Positions 1-7,382 of a DNA stretch of 64,000 nucleotides are shown piece by piece. Position numbers and translations under genes: made by a program. Location: assembly GCA_947630925.1 (NCBI GenBank), contig CANRJM010000005.1, positions 1 to 64,000 on the forward strand, in the 5' to 3' direction. The notes beneath the pieces were generated by a model. It was not told the origin of the DNA. It saw only the letters and a program-made list of their open reading frames with translations, and ran no database searches. Position 1 is the first letter of the stretch. The number at the start of each line of letters is the position of its first letter. The stretch is from an uncultured Lachnospiraceae bacterium (GTDB lineage: Bacteria > Bacillota > Clostridia > Lachnospirales > Lachnospiraceae).

Positions 1-45
1 CAATAATCCAGTGACAAGTTCCTTGATCAGTGTTATAATATCCAT
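1..45 (-). CDS. 5' end of an unidentified gene, cut by the window start
   Basis: An ATG at position 45 is preceded on the minus strand by AAAGGAG about 11 bases upstream, and 15 codons (MDIITLIKELVTGLL) stay open to the window edge. The fragment is hydrophobic and could be the start of a small membrane protein or of a longer product; too little is visible to name it. It lies just downstream of the Nudix gene on the same strand. Its leader contains a 10 bp inverted repeat (46-55 and 103-112) that brackets the ribosome-binding site. Confidence 0.35.
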   Translation of the reverse strand, partial: MDIITLIKELVTGLL

Positions 46-112
46 GAGTATTGGTACTCCTTTCGGTTTTATTTTTTGTCTTAAATCATTATACCTCAAG
101 GAACCAATACTC
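46..112 (-). repeat. 10 bp inverted repeat in the leader of the edge gene
   Basis: GAGTATTGGT at 46-55 is the exact reverse complement of ACCAATACTC at 103-112, with a 47 base spacer. On the minus-strand transcript the pair could fold into a stem whose 3' arm ends directly at the ATG at 45 and whose loop carries the AAAGGAG ribosome-binding site. Seen directly; a regulatory role is inference. Confidence 0.4.
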
Positions 113-179
113 TTTTTATTTATTTTTGATCAACTGACAATATCTTTACTCCAACCATTCTATGTTTCTGCGTTTTCTG

Positions 180-689
180 TCATGATACTCCTTTTTTCAT
201 CCCATTTAAAGCCTTCCGTAAGACCTCCAAATAACTTTCTTCCCGCATCCTTTCATTTTTCTGGAGAGCCAGAAGTCCTGCACTGTCTACAAAGCGAACC
301 GCTTCCACTTCATCCTGCTGCAGGACACAATCTTCCAGAGAAAATTCTTTCTCCGCAAAATAGATATCCGCAAAGCTTCTTTTTTTCTTTACCCTGCCGA
401 TATATTTTACCTTTGCATTAGAAATATCAATGCCGACTTCTTCCATCGTTTCCCTTCTGGCGCCCTCTAAACTGTCCTCCCCGCAAAGCACGGCGCCTAC
501 TGTAATATCCCACTCGCCCGGATGGCTTTCTTTCCGCAAAGAACGCTTCTGCACCAAAAACTTTCCATCCGGCGTATGCAGATAAACATGGACGCAAAGC
601 ATATATTCCCCTGTCTTAGGTCTGCCTCTTTGCATTGTTTTTCCGGTCATATTGCCATCTTCATCATAAACATCCCATATTTCTGTCAT
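180..689 (-). CDS. Nudix hydrolase family protein
   Basis: 169 aa. A Nudix box is visible around residues 60-83: G-x5-E-x7-RE-x2-EE-x-G (GAVLCGE...RETMEEVGID), which binds the divalent metal and positions a nucleoside-diphosphate-linked substrate. The N-terminus (EIWDVYDEDGN) resembles the isopentenyl-diphosphate isomerase-like/YfcD branch of Nudix proteins, so the substrate is uncertain. The start at 689 is chosen because GAGGCGG lies just upstream and it leaves a 19 base gap after queH; the longer reading frame from 761 would overlap queH. It is probably the last well-supported gene of a dapB-cvpA-queH-Nudix transcript. Confidence 0.85.
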   Translation of the reverse strand: MTEIWDVYDEDGNMTGKTMQRGRPKTGEYMLCVHVYLHTPDGKFLVQKRSLRKESHPGEWDITVGAVLCGEDSLEGARRETMEEVGIDISNAKVKYIGRVKKKRSFADIYFAEKEFSLEDCVLQQDEVEAVRFVDSAGLLALQKNERMREESYLEVLRKALNGMKKGVS

Positions 690-708
690 ATCCGCCTCAT
701 TTCTTCCG

Positions 709-1320
709 TTATTCCTTTTTACTAAATACGCAGCCACAATAATTCTGTCGGTAAAGTCCATATTCTTTGGAATATTCTATTGATTTTAAATACCCGTTCC
801 GCTTCTTAAAATCGGAAACCAGATAGGGCACGCCATATTCCCGCTCTAACGCAAGTCCAATCTCATTTAACTTTTGAGCGTTCTTATGCGGACTGACAGA
901 TAGCGTTGTCGTAAAATAGTCAAATCCATGTTTTTTAGCATAGGCCGCCGTTTCCCTCTGACGCATTTCATAACATTGAAAACAACGAATGCCTCCCTCC
1001 GGTTCCTTCTCAAGCCCCTCCGACATCTCAAAAAAACGTTCCGGTTCATAATTTCCTTCGACAAAGGAGACCGGATATTTTACAGGAAGTTCCCGTATCA
1101 GGCGAATTTGCTCGCATACCCGCTTATCATATTCCTCTTTCAACGAAATATTCGGATTATAGTATAATATCGTTATCTGAAAATACTCGGCCAGATAGCT
1201 TAAACAATAACTGCTGCACGGTGCGCAGCAACTGTGCATGAGCAGGGTCGGCACACGCCCCTTCTGCAGGATTTCTGCAATGATCTTATCTAATTCCAAC
1301 TGATAATTCATCTGTTCCAA
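709..1320 (-). CDS. queH: Epoxyqueuosine reductase QueH
   Basis: 203 aa. QueH reduces epoxyqueuosine to queuosine in the wobble position of tRNAs with GUN anticodons, replacing the cobalamin-dependent QueG. Conserved cysteines of the DUF208/QueH family are visible: HSCCAPC near residue 30, CFQC near residue 112 and YCGC near the C-terminus (iron-sulfur and redox site in the family). The start is a TTG preceded by AAAGGAG with about 5-6 bases spacing; an ATG at 1311 is the alternative. It lies between cvpA and the Nudix gene on one strand. The queuosine gene queA is also in this window, 10 kb away. Confidence 0.92.
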   Translation of the reverse strand: MEQMNYQLELDKIIAEILQKGRVPTLLMHSCCAPCSSYCLSYLAEYFQITILYYNPNISLKEEYDKRVCEQIRLIRELPVKYPVSFVEGNYEPERFFEMSEGLEKEPEGGIRCFQCYEMRQRETAAYAKKHGFDYFTTTLSVSPHKNAQKLNEIGLALEREYGVPYLVSDFKKRNGYLKSIEYSKEYGLYRQNYCGCVFSKKE

Positions 1321-1398
1321 GCGCTCTCCTTTTCTTTCCCTGTATTTCCATCCAACCGTTTCTCCGCCGGTTCTGCGGTCTGAAACAAAAAGCCTGTC

Positions 1399-1854
1399 CT
1401 ATGGAAAAAATGCCTGCAGAAGATATGTCTGAGATATCACATCTTCCGACAATCCCCACTGATCGAGCATAGTTTGCGGTATGATGCCGAACAGAATGCT
1501 GCATATGACATAGATAAATATAAATTCTGCAATAAACCCTACGACAGCTCCCCCAATCTTATTTAACTTTCCAACGACCGGAATATAATCAATAAGATGA
1601 AGCGCTTTGATCAGATGGTATAAGATTACAACAGCTATCAAAAAACACACGGCAGCCGCCAATGGCAGAACAATACCGCCGCCCGTTTTCCCTTTTAGCA
1701 GCGTCACCATCCCTGCTGCCAGAACGCATGCTGCAATAACAGCCACCAAATGAGCCAGTTTAATCACAAGACCTGTCTGCCATCCCCGCACAACTGCAAA
1801 TAAGATACAAACCGCCATAATGATATCAATGATCGTTCCTACCGTAAACTGCAT
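1399..1854 (-). CDS. CvpA family membrane protein
   Basis: 151 aa with about four hydrophobic segments (roughly residues 5-25, 32-52, 60-83 and 103-125) and the conserved early motif of CvpA/colicin-V-production proteins (D-I-I-M-A...RGWQTGLV). The biochemical role of this family in Firmicutes is not settled. Its ATG overlaps the dapB stop codon by one base (TAATG), so translation is probably coupled to dapB. The context with dapA and dapB is common in clostridia but does not by itself reveal function. Confidence 0.75.
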   Translation of the reverse strand: MQFTVGTIIDIIMAVCILFAVVRGWQTGLVIKLAHLVAVIAACVLAAGMVTLLKGKTGGGIVLPLAAAVCFLIAVVILYHLIKALHLIDYIPVVGKLNKIGGAVVGFIAEFIFIYVICSILFGIIPQTMLDQWGLSEDVISQTYLLQAFFP

Positions 1855-2609
1855 TATAATACTACATCCGCCATATCATAGAGACCGGCGTCCTTTCCTT
1901 TCAGATATTTTGCCGCTACAACGGAACCTTTGGCAAATACGCCTCTGGAATACGCTGTATGGGAAAATGTTACTACTTCGTCTGTTCCGGCAAAGATAAC
2001 ATCATGTTCGCCGACAATTGTGCCACCCCTGACGGAAGAGATCCCCAGCTCTTTTTTTTCCCTCTTCCTGCGTACTTTCGAACGGTCATATACATATTCA
2101 TACTGGTTGTCCACCGCCTCGTTCACAGAATCTGCAAGAGCAAGTGCCGTTCCGGACGGCGCATCCAGCTTCTGGTTGTGATGTTTCTCCACAATTTCAA
2201 CATCAAAACCTTCCCCCGCTAACTTCTCTGCGGCTTCTTTTACCAGTTTAATCAGTAAATTGATACCCACGGACATATTGGCAGAGCGCAGAACCGCTAC
2301 TTCTTTTCCGGCGTCCAGAAGATAGGCTGTCTGCTCCTGTGACAAGCCGGTAGAACATTCTACCAAAGGAATCTTCCGTTTTACCGCATAGTCAATTCTT
2401 TTCTCAATTTCATTGGCTGATGAAAAATCAATGATAACATCCGCCGCAATGTCGCATTCCATAATATCCTTAAAAACGGGGTAATCGGCATCCCCCTTGT
2501 CAACAATATCCACTCCTGCCACAATCCGGACTTCCTCATCTTCCGATACCATATTCGTAATCATCTGTCCCATGCGTCCACTGCAGCCTACTAAAATTAT
2601 CTTTGTCAT
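1854..2609 (-). CDS. dapB: 4-hydroxy-tetrahydrodipicolinate reductase
   Basis: 251 aa, the normal length. DapB reduces 4-hydroxy-tetrahydrodipicolinate with NAD(P)H in the diaminopimelate/lysine pathway, feeding peptidoglycan synthesis. The N-terminal Rossmann motif GCSGRMGQMI binds the cofactor, and the family signature EKHHNQKLDAPSGTA (about residues 140-154) contains the catalytic His and Lys and the substrate loop. AAAGGAGG precedes the ATG at 2609. It follows dapA on the same strand, but a terminator-like hairpin (2689-2718) lies between them, so dapA and dapB may be only partly co-transcribed. Confidence 0.96.
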   Translation of the reverse strand: MTKIILVGCSGRMGQMITNMVSEDEEVRIVAGVDIVDKGDADYPVFKDIMECDIAADVIIDFSSANEIEKRIDYAVKRKIPLVECSTGLSQEQTAYLLDAGKEVAVLRSANMSVGINLLIKLVKEAAEKLAGEGFDVEIVEKHHNQKLDAPSGTALALADSVNEAVDNQYEYVYDRSKVRRKREKKELGISSVRGGTIVGEHDVIFAGTDEVVTFSHTAYSRGVFAKGSVVAAKYLKGKDAGLYDMADVVL

Positions 2610-2688
2610 CCCGTGCCTCCTTTTTACTTCATATGTATCCTTGCATTTTTCACTATGCTCCTATCTCGAAAACCGTTTCCCATCAGTG

Positions 2689-2718
2689 AAAAAAGACCGA
2701 TAGAATCTCCTACCGGTC
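2689..2718 (-). terminator. Intrinsic terminator after dapA
   Basis: On the minus strand GACCGGTAG pairs with CTATCGGTC (nine pairs, one G-U) around a six-base loop, followed by six T residues. It sits 33 bases past the dapA stop and upstream of dapB, so it may terminate or attenuate readthrough into dapB. Confidence 0.75.
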
Positions 2719-2751
2719 ATGCAGTTTTCCATTCATATCGCCAGCCGCCCA

Positions 2752-3645
2752 TTATGCGGTTACCTGGATTCCGGCATCTATCATAGCTTTACGGAGTTCC
2801 TGTTTATGTGCTTCTTCCATCTCCGTAAGCGGCATCCGAAGCGGACCTGCCTGATATCCCATCATATTCATCGCCGCTTTCACAGGGATTGGATTTACCT
2901 CACAAAACAAAGCCTGAATTAATGGAATGTATTTTAACTGAAGTTCACTGCTTCCCCTGACATCGCCCGCCAAAAGCTTTGCTACAATATCATGGGTATC
3001 TTTTGGCGCCAGATGTGACAAAACGGAAATAACCCCTTTTCCGCCAAGCGCTACAATCGGAACAATCTGATCGTCATTTCCTGAATATACATCAATATCC
3101 CCCTGAGAAAGAGACATCAGATGGGCAATCTGGGAAAGATTGCCGGAAGCTTCTTTTACACCAACAATGTTTTCCACTTCTTTTACCAGGTCAGCGATCG
3201 TCTCTGGCTGGATATTCACTCCGGTACGCCCCTGAATATTATATAAAATAATTGGAATATCAACACTTTTTGCAACTTCCGTAAAATGCTGTTTTAAACC
3301 TTTCTGGGTTGCTTTATTGTAATAAGGAGATACCACTAAAAGACCGTCAGCGCCTGCTTTCTGCGCTTCCTTTGACAGATACACAGCCGTACTTGTACAA
3401 TTTGAGCCGGTACCTGCGATAACAGGAATCCGTTTCTTTGTCATTTCCACACAGATTTTTACCGTTTCAATGTGTTCTTCATGCGTCATGGTAGACGCTT
3501 CTCCTGTTGTACCACATACGATAATCGCATCTGTATCATTGGAAATCTGATCATTTACAATCTGCTCCATCGCATCATAATTGATAGAGCCGTCTTCATG
3601 CATTGGCGTAATGAGCGCAACGCCTGCACCAGTAAAAATAGACAT
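2752..3645 (-). CDS. dapA: 4-hydroxy-tetrahydrodipicolinate synthase
   Basis: 297 aa. DapA condenses pyruvate with aspartate semialdehyde, the first committed step to diaminopimelate and lysine. The aldolase-class I TIM barrel is clear: GTTGEAST (about 45-52), the catalytic Tyr135 in LYNIQGRTG and the Schiff-base Lys164 in GVKEASGN. GGGAGGAG precedes the start. A sigma-A-like promoter (3681-3708) overlaps the end of the upstream adenosyltransferase gene, so dapA probably has its own transcription start. Confidence 0.97.
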   Translation of the reverse strand: MSIFTGAGVALITPMHEDGSINYDAMEQIVNDQISNDTDAIIVCGTTGEASTMTHEEHIETVKICVEMTKKRIPVIAGTGSNCTSTAVYLSKEAQKAGADGLLVVSPYYNKATQKGLKQHFTEVAKSVDIPIILYNIQGRTGVNIQPETIADLVKEVENIVGVKEASGNLSQIAHLMSLSQGDIDVYSGNDDQIVPIVALGGKGVISVLSHLAPKDTHDIVAKLLAGDVRGSSELQLKYIPLIQALFCEVNPIPVKAAMNMMGYQAGPLRMPLTEMEEAHKQELRKAMIDAGIQVTA

Positions 3646-3680
3646 TTTTATCTCCTCCCTGTTTGTATCTTTACACTAGT

Positions 3681-3708
3681 ATTATATGCGTTTTACTTAA
3701 TCTAGCAA
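3681..3708 (-). promoter_or_regulatory. Putative sigma-A promoter of dapA
   Basis: On the minus strand TTGCTA, a 16 base spacer and a perfect TATAAT (3681-3686) lie 36 bases upstream of the dapA start. The -35 element overlaps the last codons of the upstream gene. Confidence 0.5.
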
Positions 3709-4194
3709 ATCTTTTTCCAAATCAATTTTTGAAATCACGTCCGCATATTCTGCAATCTCCTGCGGAAGCTCACGCCCGGTAAGTACCAGCCGGCAATAAT
3801 CGTCTTTCAGCTTAATCAACTGAATGATGTCCTCTACCGAAACAATGCCAAGATCCAAAAGCCCCAGTACTTCATCCAAAACCAGAACGTCACATTCTCC
3901 GGTATCGATTACCTTTCTGGCAAAATGAAACCCATTTAAAATATTCTGCCGCTCTTCCTTCTGTTTGGACGCCAACAGTTCGTCATAGGATTCCATTTTC
4001 TTTTCAAAACGGAACAATTTAATCTCTGGCTCCAGTTTTTCCAAAAAATTGAACTCTTCTGCATCCTTCCCCTTCAGGAACTGGATGATAATTATGGATT
4101 GTCCCAAACTTGCTGCGCGAATACATTGTCCCACTGCTGCAGAAGTTTTGCCCTTTCCTGCACCATAAAAAACCTGAACAATTTTTCGATTCAT
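3697..4194 (-). CDS. cobO: Corrinoid (cobalamin) adenosyltransferase, CobA/CobO/BtuR type
   Basis: 165 aa. This family transfers the adenosyl group of ATP to Co(I) corrinoids to make adenosylcobalamin or its precursors. The unusual P-loop GAGKGKTSAA is at residues 11-20 and the family motif VLDEVLGLLDLG is near residue 105. The C-terminal half is shorter and more divergent than in E. coli BtuR, so the exact corrinoid substrate is uncertain. AGGAGG precedes the ATG. It has a promoter of its own at 4238-4265, bracketed by an inverted repeat. Corrinoid use would fit a cobalamin-dependent anaerobe; no other cobalamin genes lie in the window. Confidence 0.85.
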   Translation of the reverse strand: MNRKIVQVFYGAGKGKTSAAVGQCIRAASLGQSIIIIQFLKGKDAEEFNFLEKLEPEIKLFRFEKKMESYDELLASKQKEERQNILNGFHFARKVIDTGECDVLVLDEVLGLLDLGIVSVEDIIQLIKLKDDYCRLVLTGRELPQEIAEYADVISKIDLEKDLLD

Positions 4195-4230
4195 AAATTA
4201 CCTCCTGCATTTTTCATTACTGTACAATAA

Positions 4231-4276
4231 AATGGCTAGGATAACAAATTTACTCAAATTGTCAACTCTAGCCATT
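4231..4276 (-). promoter_or_regulatory. cobO promoter bracketed by an inverted repeat
   Basis: A minus-strand promoter with perfect TTGACA (4260-4265), a 16 base spacer and TATCCT (4238-4243) is flanked by a perfect 9 bp inverted repeat, AATGGCTAG at 4231-4239 and CTAGCCATT at 4268-4276. The repeat arms sit just upstream of -35 and at the -10/+1 region, as expected for an operator; the binding factor is unknown. Confidence 0.5.
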
Positions 4277-4337
4277 CTATCACATCTTATATGAAAAATC
4301 CATAGTTTTTTTACGCTTTCTTATCAGGACAATCTGT

Positions 4338-4976
4338 CTATTCTTCTTCCTCCTCGATAAATTCCAGTTTGCTGACGGAGACTTCATAAGCCACTCTCTT
4401 CTCAAACTCTTCCTCACTGATTTTCTTTTGATATTCCCTGCTTTGGATACGGCCCCAAAGCTGAATATGCGAGCCTACCTCAAACTGATCTGCAAAACGG
4501 GCATTTCTTCCCCAGCAAATACAAGGAATATAATCTGATTTTCCATATGGACGGTTCACTGCCAGTAATACATCTGCAATCTCCCTGCCAAGCGGTGTTT
4601 TCCGGTACACCGGTCTCTTACAAACATATCCATCTAAAAAGATGTGATTTGGGTTCTGTTCCTCGTTGCCATTTTCCAACAGCGTAACTTCTCTGGCAAA
4701 AACAGATAATACCAATCTGTTTTTCGTTTCCTCATGGCGATTATACGAACGGAACTGACCACATGCCTGTAAAACACAGCCACGATAATCACTTTTCACA
4801 TCCAAAAGTCTTTCTGACACCATTACCGGAATGATATCATAAGAATTACTTAAGCGGCATACTGCAATGTTTACCACAAAGAAATGCTCTCCATATACTT
4901 CATGGCTAAACTCAAATTCGCTGACCACTTCTCCGGCAATTGTGACCTGGTTGTTTGTAAATACTTTATCCAACAT
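4338..4976 (-). CDS. SSB-like protein with two OB folds
   Basis: 212 aa. The sequence reads as two successive single-stranded-DNA-binding OB-fold modules: about residues 5-100 (NNQVTIAGEVVSEFEF...) and 110-205 (NHIFLDGYVCKRPVYRKTPLGREIADVLLAVNR...). The second shows the SSB-type pattern ending in a shared IQLWGRIQSREY strand. The C-terminus is a run of glutamates without the DDDIPF-type tip of canonical SSB, so interaction with replication partners may differ. Start 4976 is chosen because GGGAGG lies seven bases upstream; the ATG at 4997 would place that site inside the gene. It may be an accessory SSB rather than the essential one. Confidence 0.75.
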   Translation of the reverse strand: MLDKVFTNNQVTIAGEVVSEFEFSHEVYGEHFFVVNIAVCRLSNSYDIIPVMVSERLLDVKSDYRGCVLQACGQFRSYNRHEETKNRLVLSVFAREVTLLENGNEEQNPNHIFLDGYVCKRPVYRKTPLGREIADVLLAVNRPYGKSDYIPCICWGRNARFADQFEVGSHIQLWGRIQSREYQKKISEEEFEKRVAYEVSVSKLEFIEEEEE

Positions 4977-5030
4977 ATTTTTTCCTCCCTTTTTCACGTG
5001 GACACAAATGTTCCATTTAGTATTTTGGTT

Positions 5031-5048
5031 TTAGTATATGTATACTAA
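5031..5048. promoter_or_regulatory. 18 bp palindrome upstream of the SSB-like gene
   Basis: TTAGTATA and TATACTAA are exact reverse complements separated by two bases, about 55 bases upstream of the SSB-like start codon. The position suits an operator. It does not match the Firmicute LexA box (GAAC-N4-GTTC). Confidence 0.4.
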
Positions 5049-5265
5049 TCTTTTATTCATTTTAGAACAGATTTTTTTTATTTTCCATAACATATGTATG
5101 ACAACATTCGACAGGACCGCGCCTTCTGTGACGCAAAGGGACTTTGTTCGCCGTTCCTTACCCGGTTTATCATTTGTATGGACCACATTAAAAGACAGCC
5201 GGTCTTACCCCATATGCTATTCTTATCCAATATACCCAATATGTTTATTATACACTTTACAGAGA

Positions 5266-5301
5266 ATTTAGCAAATGATTTGGCAAATTATTTAGCAAAT
5301 T
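5266..5301. repeat. Three tandem 12 bp repeats
   Basis: ATTTAGCAAATG, ATTTGGCAAATT and ATTTAGCAAATT follow one another with no gap. The middle unit contains a perfect odd palindrome ATTTG-G-CAAAT and the outer two differ from it by one base. They lie about 145 bases upstream of the typA start codon. Confidence 0.6.
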
Positions 5302-5360
5302 GTTTTTGCATTTTATAAATTTTTTCTTGTATCTTTCCAAAATTGGAGTATACTAATATA

Positions 5361-5388
5361 TTGTGATATTTTTCCTGTTACATAGGAT
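5361..5388 (+). promoter_or_regulatory. Weak candidate promoter of typA
   Basis: TTGTGA, 16 bases, TAGGAT, ending about 56 bases before the typA start codon. Each hexamer matches consensus at four of six positions, so this is tentative. Confidence 0.3.
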
Positions 5389-5444
5389 GATTTCAGACAG
5401 AAAAATACGAGAATGGCAGTTCTGCTGCAGAAATGAGGCCAGAA

Positions 5445-7277
5445 ATGATTATAAAACGAGAAGATGTTAGAAATATAGCAATTATCGCACATGTTGATCA
5501 CGGAAAAACAACCTTAGTTGACGAACTGTTAAAGCAAAGCGGAGTCTTTCGTGAAAATCAGGAAGTCGCAGAACGCATCATGGATTCCGGGGACATTGAG
5601 CGCGAACGGGGCATTACCATTCTTTCCAAAAATACGGCTATTACTTACAACGGTTCAAAAATCAATATTATTGATACGCCTGGCCATGCTGATTTTGGCG
5701 GCGAAGTAGAGCGTGTATTAAAAATGGTAAATGGCGTTGTTCTGGTGGTAGACGCTTTTGAAGGCGTCATGCCCCAGACAAAATTTGTATTAAAAAAAGC
5801 GTTGGAGTTAGATTTGCCCGTTATTGCCTGTATTAATAAAATTGACCGGCCGGAAGCGCGTCCGGAAGAAGTTGTAGATGAGATCCTGGAGCTTTTTATC
5901 GATCTGGATGCCAACGAAGAACAACTCGACTGTCCGTTTATCTTCGCTTCTGCCAAAGACGGAGTCGCCTCTTACCATGCCGATGAACCGGGAAAAGATA
6001 TGGTTCCCCTGTTTGATACGATCATGGATTACATCCCTGCCCCGGAAGGCGATCCGGATGCGGACACGCAGGTATTGATCAGTACGATTGATTACAATGA
6101 ATATGTCGGTCGAATTGGCGTTGGCAAAGTGGACAACGGTACTATTAAAGTCAATCAGGATGTTGTGATTGTCAATGCGCATGATCAGGATAAATGCACA
6201 AAAGTAAAAATCAGCAAGCTTTATGAATTTGACGGTTTGAAAAAAGTCGAAGTCCCGGAAGCAACCATTGGCGCAATTGTTGCCATTTCCGGTATTTCTG
6301 ACATTCATATCGGAGATACCCTCTGTTCGCCGGAACACCCCGTTGCAATCCCCTTTCAGAAAATCTCTGAACCAACGATTGCCATGCATTTTATGGTAAA
6401 TGACAGTCCGCTCGCCGGCCAGGAAGGAAAATTTGTCACTTCCCGCCATTTAAGGGAACGGCTCTTCCGCGAACTAAATTCCGACGTCAGCCTGCGCGTT
6501 GAAGAAACGGACAACACAGACAGTTTTAAGGTTTCCGGACGCGGGGAGCTCCATCTTTCCGTCCTGATTGAAAATATGCGTCGGGAAGGCTATGAATTTG
6601 CCGTCAGCAAGGCAGAAGTATTATATAAAACAAATGAACGCAATCAGCGGTTAGAACCGATGGAACGCGCCTACATTGACGTCCCGGAAGAATTTTCCGG
6701 AAGCGTCATTGAAAAACTGAGCAACCGCAAAGGCGAACTACAAGGCATGGGAGCGATCGGCGGCGGTTATACCCGTTTAGAGTTCCTAATCCCTTCCCGC
6801 GGACTGATTGGATACCGTGGCGAATTCCTGACCGATACCAAAGGAAACGGCATTCTGAATACCGTATTTGAGGAATATGGCCCTTATAAAGGCGATATTG
6901 CCTATCGCAAACAGGGTTCACTGATCGCTTTTGAATCCGGCGAAACGGTTACCTACGGCCTGTTTAATGCACAGGATCGCGGAACGCTGTTTGTAGGACC
7001 GGGACAAAAAGTATACGCCGGTATGATTATTGGACAAAACGGAAAGGCAGAAGATATCGAGCTTAACGTATGTAAGACAAAACATCTGACTAACACCCGC
7101 TCTTCCAGCGCCGATGACGCACTAAAATTAGTACCGCCAAAAATACTGAGTCTGGAGGAAGCGTTAGAATTTATCGATACGGACGAACTTCTGGAAATTA
7201 CGCCAAAAAATCTTCGTATCCGTAAGAAGATACTGGATTCTACGCAGCGCTTCCGGGCGAAAAAAAATGCAAATTAA
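5445..7277 (+). CDS. typA: Ribosome-binding GTPase TypA/BipA
   Basis: 610 aa. TypA is a translational GTPase of the EF-G/LepA group that binds the 70S ribosome and aids ribosome assembly or translation under stress. The GTPase motifs are intact: AHVDHGKTTL, RGITI, DTPGHADF and NKID, followed by domain II, EF-G-like domains III and V and the TypA-specific C-terminal domain (KNLRIRKKIL). The ATG at 5445 is preferred because GAGG lies six bases upstream; an in-frame ATG at 5433 has no such site. It is monocistronic, ending in a bidirectional terminator shared with convergent asnB. Confidence 0.97.
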   Translation: MIIKREDVRNIAIIAHVDHGKTTLVDELLKQSGVFRENQEVAERIMDSGDIERERGITILSKNTAITYNGSKINIIDTPGHADFGGEVERVLKMVNGVVLVVDAFEGVMPQTKFVLKKALELDLPVIACINKIDRPEARPEEVVDEILELFIDLDANEEQLDCPFIFASAKDGVASYHADEPGKDMVPLFDTIMDYIPAPEGDPDADTQVLISTIDYNEYVGRIGVGKVDNGTIKVNQDVVIVNAHDQDKCTKVKISKLYEFDGLKKVEVPEATIGAIVAISGISDIHIGDTLCSPEHPVAIPFQKISEPTIAMHFMVNDSPLAGQEGKFVTSRHLRERLFRELNSDVSLRVEETDNTDSFKVSGRGELHLSVLIENMRREGYEFAVSKAEVLYKTNERNQRLEPMERAYIDVPEEFSGSVIEKLSNRKGELQGMGAIGGGYTRLEFLIPSRGLIGYRGEFLTDTKGNGILNTVFEEYGPYKGDIAYRKQGSLIAFESGETVTYGLFNAQDRGTLFVGPGQKVYAGMIIGQNGKAEDIELNVCKTKHLTNTRSSSADDALKLVPPKILSLEEALEFIDTDELLEITPKNLRIRKKILDSTQRFRAKKNAN

Positions 7278-7322
7278 AAAGAAAAGCCTGCCTTGTGCGA
7301 AATTGCTCCGGCAGGCTTTTAT
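7278..7322. terminator. Bidirectional terminator between typA and asnB
   Basis: AAAAGCCTGCC (7282-7292) pairs exactly with GGCAGGCTTTT (7310-7320). The stem is flanked by T-rich sequence on both strands, so it can end both typA (plus) and asnB (minus). Confidence 0.9.
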
Positions 7323-7382
7323 CATTTTATGAGGCGGTTATCCCTGACGCCGCCTGCTTATTTTCTTATCCGCCTTTCAACA

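Larger units (their letters stand above)
4977..5444. promoter_or_regulatory. 468 bp divergent regulatory gap between the SSB-like gene and typA
   Basis: No convincing gene. It contains an 18 bp palindrome (5031-5048) near the SSB-like gene, three tandem 12 bp repeats (5266-5301), a weak typA promoter candidate (5361-5388) and an odd palindrome TTCTGC-T-GCAGAA (5420-5432) just before typA. A short plus-strand reading frame crossing the 12 bp repeats has no ribosome-binding site. Confidence 0.6.

Noticed and set aside
11-421. 136-codon plus-strand open frame at the window start
   Set aside because: It is antisense to the Nudix gene for most of its length, has no ribosome-binding site and no recognisable similarity.
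5031-5048. LexA box upstream of the SSB-like gene
   Set aside because: The palindrome lacks the GAAC-N4-GTTC pattern of Firmicute LexA sites.
5094-5318. Plus-strand frame containing the repeated peptide LAN-x-LAN-x-LAN
   Set aside because: The repetition comes from the 12 bp DNA repeats read in frame; there is no ribosome-binding site and the repeats look like DNA-binding sites.
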